From NCBI GenBank assembly GCA_007844125.1, contig CM017557.1, positions 59,177,514-59,241,513 on the forward strand: a stretch of DNA of 64,000 nt. The letters run 5' to 3'. Of the stretch, positions 49,201 through 59,379 are shown one piece after another (within the stretch, counting starts at the first letter, position 1; the number at the start of each line of letters is the position of its first letter). Under the pieces are notes generated by a model. The model was not told the origin of the DNA and searched no databases. It saw only the letters and a list, made by a program, of their open reading frames with translations. The translations under genes were made by a program, and so were the position numbers. This DNA is from Sinonovacula constricta. Lineage: Eukaryota > Mollusca > Bivalvia > Cardiida > Solecurtidae.

Positions 49201-52200
49201 GACAGTGATGAAAGAACTAAGTTTTGGTTCAGTTTTATTGATTTTTTGCAATTATAGGTTATATTTTGCATTTAATTTTTGTGTCGCCTGAAAAGGCGAC
49301 ATATAGGGATTACTTTGTTGGATTTCGTTGTCAGGAACCTAATTTTGTCACCGTAGGTCCAAATGTCTCCAAACTTGGTATGCATGTTTCTGGCAATGAC
49401 TCGAAGTGCAGTGCACAAGAACCGTAACTCTTCCTTGTTTCGTTTTTGAATGATTCCCCTTCGATTGAATTTTTTTAGAGCATTTCTTGTCCGGAGTGTA
49501 ACTTTGTCACCGTAGGTCCAAATGACTTCAAACTTGGTATGCATGTTTCTGGCAATGACTCAAAGTGCAGTGCACAAGAACGGTAACTCTACCTTCTTCT
49601 GTTTTTTAGTTATTCCCCTTTGATTGATTTTATAGAGCATTTCTTGTCCGGAGCCTAACTTTGTCACCGTAGGTCCAAATGATTCCAAATTTGGTATGCA
49701 TGTTTCTGGCAATGACTCGAAATGCAGCATACAAGAACCATAACTCTACCTTGTTCCGTTTTTGAATTATTCCCCTTTTATTGATTTTTATAGAGCATTT
49801 CTTGTCTGGAGTGTAACTTTGTCACCGTAGGTCCAAATGACTCCAAACTTGGTATGCATGTTTCTTGCAATGACTCAAAGTGCAGTGCATAAGAATGGTA
49901 ACTCTACCTTCTTCTGTTTTTAGTTATTTTCCTTTGATTGATTTTATAGAGCATTTCTTGTCCGGAGCCTAACTTTGTCACTGTAGGTCCAAATGAAACT
50001 TGGTATGCATGTTTCTGGCAATGACTCAAAGTACAGTGCACAAGAAGGGTAACTCTACCTTCTTCCGTTTTTTAGTTATTCCCATTTGATTGATTTTAGT
50101 GCATTTCTTGCAAAGGACATAACTTGTCGTGCATGTTTTTTGCAATGAGACAATTAAAATGTTATTTTATATGTGAATTTTGTGCAAATACATTGCTAAT
50201 ATCTGTACAACAAAAAACTAATAAACATTTTTTAAGTCGACTAACAAAATTTTCGTCAGGCGACACATCCGACTCGCGGAGTTCTTGTTCTAAGTACAAG
50301 TTATAGTCGTCTGAATTGTAATACCTAAGTGGAAATGCCTGACAAATGTACAGTAAAACTTCACTGAGGGACCACCCTGCTAATTAGGGTAACTTGCTAT
50401 GCGGGACAACTTTTTCCAGAACAATTTTTTTCTTTCTTTATTCTTATGTCCCACAACCTTGGAAAGCAGGACACTCCGCTGCCCTGTGATCCGGGACAGT
50501 AATTTCCAAACCAATTAATATATTCACACCTTTGTTAATCCTCCCTACAATATCAGGTTATACAAGTGTCATTAATCAGTTTGTCATGCCTGCAAACATC
50601 ACTCATGTGAACAAGGTTGTTAAGGTGCATAAAATTTTCAGAAAACATTGTTTTCTTTTAAGTTAACTTTGAATTGACCATTTGGTTGAATTTCCTTTAC
50701 AGCAAGTAATAAATACTGAAAATCTTCTTCATTTTTATCTTCATTGATATCCTTGTGAAAAACGATAAAATTCTAAAATTGTAAAATATACTGTAAAACA
50801 TAAAAAAGAAATTAAAAACAAAAAAACTGTAACACAATAAGTACACTTAAATATTATTAAATATTACTACAATATAAAGACAATATAATATTAAAACTTA
50901 AATAGGAGTAGCAATATAATGAATGATTTATATTTACTCGTTAAGAGGACCACCTCGCTAAGTGGGCCACGTTAAAAATGAACCCCAGGTGTCCCTCTTA
51001 GCAAGGTTTTACTGTTGCTATTTCTGTAATAATGTACACCCATCTCACTCTTGGCCAGTAAAAGTAAGTTTCTTTCTGCAGTGGTTCTGTACCGAAAAGA
51101 TGTAATGCTAATATACCTCCTTTTAAACTCTAATGGTTCATACTAAATACCAATCCTGGTATCAAAATGGTTCAGGTACAGAAAGCCCTTCGTTCAGTTC
51201 AGGATGTACTAAAATTATACAAATGGTTGATGTTTTATCTTCAGGTATAAGAGGCCCTAGGTTCAAACCAGTTCAGGATGTATCAAAATTATAAAAAATG
51301 GTTGATGTTTTATCTTCATTGGTAACACTTGATCAGAAATAAGGCTTGATGAGTTGTGATGGTGTCAGGATAATGTGACAAGGTGAGGTTTCATGCTATG
51401 TGTTCAATTGAATACCATCATATATTGTATGATAAAGCTAACAAACAAACAAATTTTTGAAAATACATTGATATATATCTTTTGTCATTGCATCCGTCTT
51501 AGGCACGAAGGTTTGCTGAAAGTTTAGACAATGCTGTCTGGACAAACCAATTTGACAACACAGCCAATCGTCTTGCCCATATCGAGACCACAGGTCCAGA
51601 AATCTGGAATGATACAAGTCAGTACTCATTTTTCATCTTTTACTTGATCCTGTTTGGCTTATTTATATCATTTTTTGGCTGTATTGTGTTAAAAAAATTG
51701 TCTGCAGATGAAAGTATAATTTCTATTTTTAAGCATTGCAAAACAGTTAATGTGTCTTCGAGAAAATTTAAGACTTTATAATATTTTACAATCCTTTTAT
51801 GTTGTAAAAGCCAGACTGTTTAATAGAAAACTGGAACCCAAAGAATACCATATTTTTACTAGATAAAAAGTTGTAAAGTCTAGACATGCATAAAAGTTTA
51901 AATAGTTTGAGCTTCATTTAGATGTTTAAATCATTATTTTATAGCACTGAGCTACAATTCTAGTGAAATTTTCTTTTATTTTGGTCAATGGGGAAACAGA
52001 ATCTGTCATCTTGTATTAAAGGTAGTACCCAACAATTTGCTATTCATTTCAGTGTGTATTTTGGAATGATAAGGGGCTATATGTACAGTCTTGTTTTTTA
52101 AATGTTTTTTTAAACAATTTAAATAGTGACGCAATGTAAAATATGACCATCTCCAGATAACTGAAATACTGTTGGTGGGATGATAAACCCAACCAACAAA

Positions 52201-52461
52201 CAATAAAACATGAAATACATACATGTATTCAGATTTTTAACTTGACTTTTCTATGAATAAGGAAGCAATTCTTGTCAAACTGAAGATATGAGGATATGAT
52301 TTGAAATGCTTAGACTTAAGTTTTTTTATGCAAGTCTGTTTAACAGCAAAATGGTTCTGACATGACTTGAAAAATGATTTTGCAAGTACATTTTCAGTTG
52401 AATCGCCATACATATTAGTAACATTTTATTGAATCCATAGACTATTACAAAATACCAACCA

Positions 52462-52555
<94 letters not shown>

Positions 52556-55500
52556 CCATATGTTCATGTAAAATGATATCAAAAGTATGTGGTCACTGGA
52601 TTTTCTTAGTATCAAAATAGCTAACTGTGCAGCATGGCTCGGATAGGAAATACCTGTTTGCAGTGACAAGTGAGAATTTATGCTTCACTCTTCACACAGA
52701 TCTAGAGCACCAATAAACAGCATTTTGCAGGACCTTTTCAGGTAACAAGGAGTCATTTGGGAAAAAATATTTGGTCCAATTTTGCAAATGCATGTTTTCA
52801 GCATGTTTTCACACCTTTGAAAGTGACTCTTGACCCTCATTTGCATCTATTGACAATTTGATCAAGCTTGCAACAAACAGTAAGAATGCAGATATCACTG
52901 CATGGGTTGCCTTGATATTGAACAAATTAAGTCTAGACAAAAGCCTCATAAAATTGCATTGCAGATTAAGATCTGTCTTTAAAGCTTAATCCCAGACAGG
53001 CAGACAGAGAAACAGAGACAGATAGGCAGGCAGGCAGACCGACAGATATTTTATTCATGCAGGTACAAAGATATAAACAACCTGGGGAAATGCACTTGTA
53101 GATGCATGAAATCTCGAATGAGTTCATTATTGGGTCACCTGGGGTCAAAAAGTAGGTCACTAGTTCAAATCTTAGAAAAAACTTGTGAACACACTACAGG
53201 CAACATTTATAGCCCACTTTCATTAGACTTGGTCAAAAAGTTTTTCTGCATGAAATCTTAGATGAGTTCATTATTGGGTCACGTGGAGTCAAAAAGTAGG
53301 TCACTAGTCAAATTTTAGAAAAAGTTTGTGAACACACTAGAGGCCTCATTTATGGCCCAATCTTCACTAAACTTGATAAGAATGTTTGCCTGTATGAAAT
53401 CTTGGATGAATTCATAACTGGGTCACGTGGAGTCAATAAGTAGGACACTAGGTCAGATCTTAGAAAGACTGTGAATCACACTATGGACCACATTTATGGC
53501 CCAATATTCACCAAACTTGGTCAGAATGTTTGTCTGCATGAAATCTTAGATGAGTTCATTATTGGGTCACGTGGGATAAAAATGTAGGTCACTTGGTCAG
53601 ATCTTAGAAAATGCTTTTCAATACACTAGAGACCACATTTATAGCCAAGTCATCACTTTACTTGGTCAGAATGTGTCTGCATGAAATCTTGGATGAGTTT
53701 GTTATTGGTTCACATGAGGTCAAAAGGTAGGTCACTAGGTCAAATCTTAGAAAAAGCTTATGAACACACAAGAAGCCCCATTTATGGCCCAGTCTTCACC
53801 AAACTTAAATGTATGCCTGCATGAAATCTTGGATGAATTCATAACTGGGTCACGTGGGGTCAATAAGTATGACACTAGGTCAGATTTTAGGAAAAAAATA
53901 ACTGTGAACAAAATAGAGACCACATTTATAGCCCAATTTTCACCAAACTTAGTCAGAATGTTTGTCTGCATGAATTGTTGTATGAGTTCATATTGGGTCA
54001 TGCGGGGTAAAATGTAGGTCACTAGGTCAAATCTCAGAGCTTTCAATACACTATAGACCACATTTATAGCCCAATCTTCACTAACTTGGTCAGAATATGT
54101 CTGCATGAAATCTTGGATGAGTTTGTTATTGGTTCATGTGAGGTCAAAAAGTAGGTCACTAGGTCAAATCTTAGAAAAAGCTCATAAACACACTAGAAGC
54201 CCCATTTATGGCCCAATCTTCAGCAAACTTGACCATAATGTTTGCCTGCATGAAATCTTGGATGAGTTTATAATTGGGTCACGTGGGGTCAAAAGGTAGG
54301 TCACTAGGTCAAATCTTGCAAAAAGCTCATATACACACCAGAGGCCACATTTACAGGCCAATCTTCATTAAACTTAGTGAAGATGTTTGTCTGTATGAAA
54401 TCTTTGTTGAGTTTGTTATTGGGTCACGTGGGGTCAAAAGCAAGGTCACTGGGTCAAAACTTGTAAAAAGGATGTGAACAAACTAGAGGCCACATTCATA
54501 GCCCAATCTTCACCAAACTTGATCAGATCATTGTCTGCATGAAATCTTGTATGGGTATATTATTGGGTCATGTGGGGTAAAAAGGTAGGTCACTAGGTCA
54601 CATTTTAGAAAAGCCTTGTGAAAACACCTAGAGGCCACAATGATGGCCCAATCTTCTCTAAGCTTGGCCAGAATGTTTGCTAGTATCAGATCTTGCATAG
54701 GTTTTGAAGTGGGTGATATGGATTCAGTAGTTTACTTGGTAAAATTCTAGAAAATGTTATCAACACAGTGGCCACACTAATCGTCCAATCTTCACCAATG
54801 ATTTCTACAGTAAATAACTCTTAAATACTTGATGCCAAATATGAGCTTACTAAAAGCCTGTGTCGTCAGGTGAGCCATTATGGCCCATCATGGTCCTCTT
54901 GTTTCTATTGATTATATCTATAGAAATAATCAAGTCTGGTAACTGATAAACATTTTTCTATTGATTTTATCTAGTAATTTATTGAAATCTGCTAACTGTT
55001 ATACATTTTTCTATTGATTATATCTAGAATATAATCAAGTCTGCTGTCTTATATTCATTTTCTATTGATTATATCTAGAAACATAATCAAGTCTGCTAAC
55101 TTATATACATTTTTCTAATGATTATATTAGAAATATCATCAAGTCTGCTAACATATATGCATTTTTCTATTGATTATATTAGAAATTAAGTCAAGTTCAC
55201 TAACTTATATACATTTTTCTATTGATTATATCTAGAAATATCATCAAGTCTGCTAACTTATATACATTTTTCTATTGATTATATTAGAAATTAAGTCAAG
55301 TTCACTAACTTATATACATTTTTCTATCGATTATATTATAAATGTAATCAAGTCTGCTAACTTATTCTTTTTTCTATTGATTATATTATAAATCAGGGTT
55401 GGGCGGTAAATACCACCCCCAGTATTTACCGGTGGTATTTACTGGTATTTACCAGCCTGGAAAATACTCCCCAAAGTGACAAATACAGGCAAATACTGGC

Positions 55501-58500
55501 AAATACTACAAAGATGAGTTTTTTTGCCTTAAAATACTACAGAAATCTTAATTTTGTTGACAGTTATTAATGTATAATCATAACAATAATTCAATTACTT
55601 AGACATTTTATTTAAATATCATATCAGGTGATCATAATAAGCTAATATGGGAAAAATAATTTTTAAATAACTGTCTTTTTTTACTTAGAACCTAAAATAC
55701 AGCAGGTGAGAAATTAATGCAAATTCACCTATGCACCTGGCTATTGACATTTAACAAGCGAAGCCATATTTATAGACTATTAAAACAACAGGTTTCAAAC
55801 ATGGGGCTGTAATAGCTAGGGGCAACAAAGACAACAGTAAAGTGTCATAAATTACCAAGACAATTTGTCTAGGTGCAAGCAAGTGGTTGTATATTGGTAT
55901 GACATGAGCTACAGTGTCACCTGTATGGCTTCATTCTTGAGTTACATTTAACAGACAGAAATTCTCTTGTCATCATCATTTCTATTACTGCATGTACATT
56001 ACTTGTTAATGATAAAATTAACCCTCTTAAATGATGACTTGGTTATTATTTATAATTACATTTTGAAGTTGTCCACATGCTGACTATAGGGGATATATAT
56101 TGTATTGTATAAATTCCATGGATGGCAAATTCAACTGACCATTTTTTTCAGTACTTAAATATTTATTTATTATGAATAAAGTGATAAAAATGTAAAACTT
56201 AAGTATAAATAAAATGGCCTTTGATGGGTAAACTTGAAATTATCCATATGAATGAAGATAATAGGGAATATTGTATATATTCCAGACTGGTCAATTCAAT
56301 CGACCAGTATTTGCCGGTAAATACCGGTAAATACCGCTGGCATGGAAAATACTCATATTTGCCAGCATTTTGCCAACCCTGTTATAAATGTAATCAAGTC
56401 TGCTAACATATATGCATTTTTCTATTGATTATATTAGAAATTAAGTCAAGTTTACTAACTTATATACATTTTTTTATTGATTATATTATAAATGTAATAA
56501 AGGTCTGCTAACTTTTTCTTTTTTCTATTGATTATATTAGAAATGTAATCAAGTCTGCTTACTTATATACATTTTTCTATTGATTATATTAGAAATATAA
56601 TCAAGTCTGCTAGTTCAATGTTGATTTTTGTAAGCAATATGACCCTGCTTTTTACTTATTCTTATAACTTTTAAGCTTATATATAAATGCAGGTTAAAGC
56701 AGTAGTACAGGCGAATCTAGGACAGTTGCCCCCCCGGACGTTTGCCCCCCGGACGTTTGCCCCCCTATTTGTGAAGGGCGGACGTTTGCCCCCCAGCTGA
56801 AATTACAAGGCGGACGTTTGCCCCCCAGCTGAAATTACAAGGCGGACATTTGCCCCCCAGCTGAAATTACAAGGCGGACGTTTGCCCCCTCTACTAAAAT
56901 GTCAAGGCGGAAATTGCCCCCCCTTTCTTCTCAAACTCTGTATCCCGCCTGTAAATGTCTTCCCGCCATATTAGAAACATACACAAACGGTACTAGATGG
57001 TGCTACAGTACATGAAATGTGTTAGGTGTAACAAAATTTTCTATAATTTTTTTCATAGGACTGGAATTAAGTAAAAGTTACAATCTAGTTTGCCTTCATA
57101 TCTTTACATCGCATCAGGTTCCGAGACAATTTACCCGTTCTAAAACTCTCGCCGTCGAACCCGCAAGACTTCGGCTTTAACAGGTTGTTTGCTACACATT
57201 TCCCGCGATCGCTTGCCACTCATGCGTAGAGTGTCACAAACAGGTTAACTGTCAATCAACTGGTAGGCCTAGACCCATTTAAAACACTTTGATTAATCAA
57301 AATTTGCAAAATTCACGTATTGTAGGCATAATTTCGTCTGAAAAACTATATAGATCCGTTTAATGTTTTTCTTCTGTTTTGTCAAGTATTATATATTTTA
57401 TGTTTTTAGTAACTTTATAAAATGCACCTCATTTTTATATCTCATAGGGATGACATGTAAAACGAGACAAAATAAATTCAAGTTTTATTACAGGCTTAAT
57501 TACAACATCGTAACACAGCTTTGTGGCCCCTCTTTTCGTAGAAATGAACTCCATGATGATTGAGCACAGATGTACATTATGATTCAAGAGTCCATCATAT
57601 TTAAAGGACTGTGCTTACAGTTTGCATTTTGAGACGTGATAACGTGACAAATAAACACAATTTGTGACATTCCTTTAATTGAATCTCCTGGATTTAATTC
57701 GGCCAATCAAAGAAACCGTCGCGTATAATTTAATGCAATACAGTTAATTGTTTATGATTAAATACAATCATGTTAATCGCCGTTAATTTGCATTCTCTGT
57801 GAAATTAGTAATGCAAAGAAACCGCCGCGTATAACTGAACGCATTACAGCTAATTGTTTATAATTAAGTACAAGGATGTTAATCGCCGTTTTTTACATTC
57901 TTTGTAAAATTAATGAAATTGACAGATTGATTTTTTTGAAAGTCCGCCCTTACGTTATGGGGGGGGGGGGGGGCAAAAGTCCGCCCTCAAGTTTTGTTGA
58001 GGGGGCAAACGTCCGGCTTTGAAAATCGGCAGGGGGGCAAAAGTCCGGCTCTGAAAAACGACAGGGGGGCAAACGTCCGGCCTGCATTTAAAAGAGGGCA
58101 AACTTCCGGGGGGCAAATGTCCGGGGGGGCAAATGTCCGTACACCAGTACAGGCACATTTACTGTAGAGCTAACCTCATATTATCATCCTTTTAAATTGT
58201 TGAATTTCGCTGTTCTGTAACAGCTTTTGTTTATCTATAATCTATTTTTTAATGCAATCTGAATTTCTGGTGGGTATTAACTTGGCTTTGATCCTGGGCC
58301 GCGACATACCAAAGTCGTTAAAAATTGTAGTGGTATCATTCAGTAGCTAATACTCAAGCAAATATAAGGGTAGTTCCACAACTGGTTAGCCCAGTGTCAG
58401 GATAATGTGACTAGGTGTGGTATCATGCAAGGTATTCACAGCATACTATACACAGTAAAGGCAGCACTATAACTGCTTCAAACGGACACTGTCTCCAGAT

Positions 58501-59268
58501 AAAACAAATACTGTTGGTGGGATGGTAAAACCAATAAACATCAGCAAAACTTGACTTGAATCTGAGGTATAATTCATAAAAATATTTATCTAAGTTTGAA
58601 CATTATACAAATAATAAAAAATATGTGAAAGTTTAAGATATACCAAAGAGATGATTTTGTAAAAATTTTGTTTAATATTATCTGAAGAAATAATTTTGTT
58701 AGCAAAAATTTTTGGATGCAAAAACTTTTGGGTGTTTTCCATTTTTTTTTCCACAAAATTATTAAAAAGTGTGTATACTTTGTGTTTAATGTTATATGAC
58801 CTATCATTGATTCAATATAAAAATATTTTGTGTAGAATCTGTCAAGCCTCATTGCTTATATCAAGCCTTTTCAAAAGTTGGACCATTAAAACAAAACTAG
58901 GACCAATGCCAAAAAGAACGGGATAAACAAGAAAATGGAGCAAATTCAATTGCTGATGCAACAGAAGCAGTACGGGAAGAAAAGACCAAAATGAAAATGA
59001 AGTGTTTTTATTGTCTGAAACAACAAGACCATGACATTAAAATTGTCCTCTTTTTTATACTAGGTGACATCCTTTTGATTAAATAAATAACATAATGCAT
59101 AATTATCTTGCATAAATAAAGTCCGTAACATAATATTACAGTGTTGGTGTGCTATCAAACTAATATTAATAAAATATGTTATATTATAAAGATTTGGACA
59201 TGTTGTTGTTTCAGAGGGCAGAGTGGATGCTGTTGTTTTTGGGACAGGAACTGGAGGGACCTTGGCAG
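40119..59268 (+). CDS. Cysteine synthase-type PLP enzyme, 5' part (eight exons, continues past window)
   Basis: A fold-type II PLP enzyme of the O-acetylserine sulfhydrylase/cystathionine beta-synthase superfamily, closest in memory to fungal and invertebrate cysteine synthase-like proteins. Exons: 40119-40211, 43125-43162, 44576-44616, 45188-45283, 48289-48410, 48816-48905, 51503-51617, 59215-59268. All seven junctions keep phase, with GT-AG borders. They give about 216 residues. In order: a possible presequence, [24 protein letters not shown] with the PLP lysine near residue 75, [14 protein letters not shown] (substrate-binding loop), [22 protein letters not shown], and [16 protein letters not shown] (PLP phosphate loop). 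The C-terminal third lies beyond 64000. No CBS haem or regulatory domain is seen in this part. Substrate cannot be told from sequence: cysteine synthase, cyanoalanine synthase or a sulfide-handling role are all possible. Confidence 0.92.
40857..41059 (+). mobile_element. 203-bp hAT-like MITE with 7-bp flanking duplication
   Basis: Ends AGGGTTGTCATTAG and CTAGTGACAACCCT are inverted repeats, with GACTCAC directly outside on both sides (40850-40856, 41060-41066). The true boundary may include one more base at each end, giving the 8-bp duplication expected of hAT. Confidence 0.75.
41480..41715 (-). repeat. MITE-4 partial copy
   Basis: Minus-strand matches to the family: CAAACTGTTGC, TGCAAGATGCTTTTTATTGA, and GTGACTCCTTATTTCCCTTA. 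The terminus is degraded. Confidence 0.6.
43125..43162 (+). CDS. Cysteine synthase-type gene, exon 2
   Basis: 38 bases between TTTTTCAG and GTAAGT, encoding [12 protein letters not shown] and two bases of the next Arg codon. This is the helix before the TPL motif. Confidence 0.8.
43257..43721 (+). mobile_element. 465-bp hAT-like element in intron 2
   Basis: Ends TAGAGCTGTCATGGTA and TATCGTGACATTGCTA are imperfect inverted repeats of the same type as the element at 6655-7643. Flanks TTATAAAT (43249-43256) and TTTTAAAT (43722-43729) agree at 7 of 8 bases, an aged 8-bp target duplication. Confidence 0.75.
44576..44616 (+). CDS. Cysteine synthase-type gene, exon 3
   Basis: 41 bases between TTTGCAG and GTAAGT, encoding [13 protein letters not shown]. 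Arg replaces the usual Asn before TPL (G-R-T-P-L against G-N-T-P-L). Confidence 0.88.
44650..45000 (+). repeat. MITE-4 copy, 3' end degraded
   Basis: Family landmarks in order: GTATCCAACAGTTTGG, TCCTGCAAAATGGTGTTCAT, CAGGTGTTTCCTGTCCAAGC, TTTTTAAACTAAGAAAACCC. The right TTAA end cannot be placed. Confidence 0.7.
45188..45283 (+). CDS. Cysteine synthase-type gene, exon 4 (PLP lysine)
   Basis: 96 bases encoding [20 protein letters not shown] and [11 protein letters not shown]. The Lys of SVKDR forms the Schiff base with PLP in this superfamily. Confidence 0.93.
46907..47183 (+). repeat. SINE-1 copy
   Basis: A-box-like TAGCTCAAGTGG, B-box GGTTCAAATCCTGGCC, body AGTGGCTTCCCACCTAACGC, and end GCCGGCAAATCCCATCCC. 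Same orientation as the host gene. Confidence 0.85.
47265..48288 (+). repeat. 65-bp tandem array abutting exon 5 acceptor
   Basis: About 15 units of the type GACCATTGGCTAGTTGCTGT, TCAGGTTTAAAACAACAAGA, GATATAACTGTACATTAAAA. Every unit carries an AG|GTTTG-like border, and the last unit runs into the real acceptor ACTGTTGTAG|GTCTG. Units 47470-47720 are nearly identical, the outer ones more diverged. Confidence 0.9.
48289..48410 (+). CDS. Cysteine synthase-type gene, exon 5 (substrate loop)
   Basis: 122 bases encoding [20 protein letters not shown], then [20 protein letters not shown]. The TAGNTG loop binds the substrate carboxylate. The exon is preceded directly by the 65-bp array. Confidence 0.93.
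48816..48905 (+). CDS. Cysteine synthase-type gene, exon 6
   Basis: 90 bases, 30 codons: [20 protein letters not shown] then [10 protein letters not shown], phase 0 at both ends. Confidence 0.92.
49275..50295 (+). mobile_element. Tandem-core element with terminal hairpins (Helitron-like or pearl-like?)
   Basis: It starts at the palindrome GTCGCCTGAAAAGGCGAC and ends CAGGCGACACATCCGACTCG-CGGAGTTCTTGTT. Between them are four to five units of about 160-170 bp (AACTTTGTCACCGTAGGTCC, AACTTGGTATGCATGTTTCT, GGCAATGACTCAAAGTGCAG). Bivalve non-autonomous elements with tandem-repeat cores and unique ends are described as pearl/CvE or HINE types. The resemblance is of layout only. Confidence 0.6.
51243..51452 (+). 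repeat. SINE-2 copy, strongly diverged
   Basis: The head-to-body border (AGAGGCCCTAGGTTCAAACC), GTCAGGATAATGTGAC and a tail ending AGCTAACAAACAAAC are still readable. Much of the body is lost. Confidence 0.5.
51503..51617 (+). CDS. Cysteine synthase-type gene, exon 7
   Basis: 115 bases encoding [20 protein letters not shown] and [18 protein letters not shown]. The donor ACAA|GTCAGT is weaker than the others. Confidence 0.92.
52466..52553 (+). repeat. (TA)n microsatellite
   Basis: About 44 uninterrupted TA units. Confidence 0.97.
52555..52790 (-). repeat. MITE-4 partial copy
   Basis: Minus-strand family landmarks: TTGGACCAAATA, AAAAGGTCCTGCAAAATGCT, CAGGTATTTCCTATCCGAGC. The AT run directly at its distal end may have grown inside the element. 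Confidence 0.65.
53065..54904 (+). mobile_element. Tandem-core element, about 11 units of ~144 bp
   Basis: Units carry GCATGAAATCTTGGATGAGT, TTATTGGGTCACGTGGGGTC, AGGTCACTAGGTCA and CCCAATCTTCACCAAACTTG in fixed order. The array closes with a unique end, CAGGTGAGCCATTATGGCCC, then ATCATGGTCCTCTTGTTT, containing a short near-palindrome (GGCCCATCATGGTCC). Array core plus hairpin-bearing unique end is the layout of bivalve pearl/HINE-type elements. The frames at 53747-54477 are translations of the units. Confidence 0.6.
54905..56640 (+). repeat. 53-bp tandem array, interrupted by a hAT-like element
   Basis: Units of the form TTCTATTGATTATATTAGAA, ATATAATCAAGTCTGCTAAC, TTATATACATTTT, with CAAGTCTGC and CAAGTTCAC variants alternating. 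About nine units lie left and five right of the insertion. Confidence 0.9.
55394..56381 (+). mobile_element. 988-bp hAT-like element with exact 8-bp target duplication
   Basis: TTATAAAT lies directly outside both ends (55386-55393 and 56382-56389). The ends start CAGGGTTGGGCGGTAAATAC and finish GCCAGCATTTTGCCAACCCTG. Subterminal regions are crowded with GGTAAATACC and its complement. Both fit a non-autonomous hAT. No transposase frame is present. Confidence 0.9.
56713..58145 (+). mobile_element. 1.4-kb element with GC-rich subterminal repeats and 9-bp target duplication
   Basis: AGTACAGGC flanks both sides (56704-56712, 58146-58154). Inside the left end CGGACGTTTGCCCCCC occurs about six times; inside the right end its complement occurs about seven times. 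The AT-rich middle contains a 110-bp direct duplication (57707-57815, 57816-57925; AAAGAAACCGxCGCGTATAA). A 9-bp duplication suggests a Mutator-like, non-autonomous element, but no transposase is present. Confidence 0.8.
58283..58548 (+). repeat. SINE-2 copy, head truncated
   Basis: Starts within the B-box region (GATCCTGGGCCGCGACATAC) and continues through the body (GTAGTTCCACAACTGGTTAG) to the tail AAATACTGTTGGTGGGATGG. Confidence 0.8.
59215..59268 (+). CDS. Cysteine synthase-type gene, exon 8 (phosphate loop)
   Basis: 54 bases encoding [17 protein letters not shown], with GTGTGGT binding the PLP phosphate. Ends in phase 1 at GCAG|GTGAGT. No following exon is found before 64000. Confidence 0.9.
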
Positions 59269-59379
59269 GTGAGTTCAATATTATCATTATCATCATTCAT
59301 AAGCAGCAGCATTTACCATTATCAGCAGCAGTAGCAGCAGCAGTGTTAACATTATCATGACCAACAGTTAAAGCTGTGG

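Larger units (their letters stand above)
48906..51502 (+). other. Cysteine synthase-type gene, intron 6
   Basis: A tRNA-like patch (about 48935-49000), the tandem-core element (49275-50295), a stretch of unassigned DNA, and a diverged SINE-2 (51243-51452). 50340-51010 contains repeated GGGACA/GGACCACC phrases, probably another decayed repeat. Confidence 0.5.
51618..59214 (+). other. Cysteine synthase-type gene, intron 7 (7.6 kb of repeats)
   Basis: In order: a SINE-2 tail (52145-52203), an AT run, a reversed MITE-4 piece, a 144-bp tandem-core element, a 53-bp array split by a hAT-like element, a GC-rich element with 9-bp duplication, and a SINE-2. 51650-52140 and 58550-59214 show nothing recognisable. 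Confidence 0.6.

Noticed and set aside
53747..54477. Frames of 64 to 119 residues with repeated [10 protein letters not shown]
   Set aside because: Translations of the 144-bp tandem core; several frames on both strands are open in the same way.
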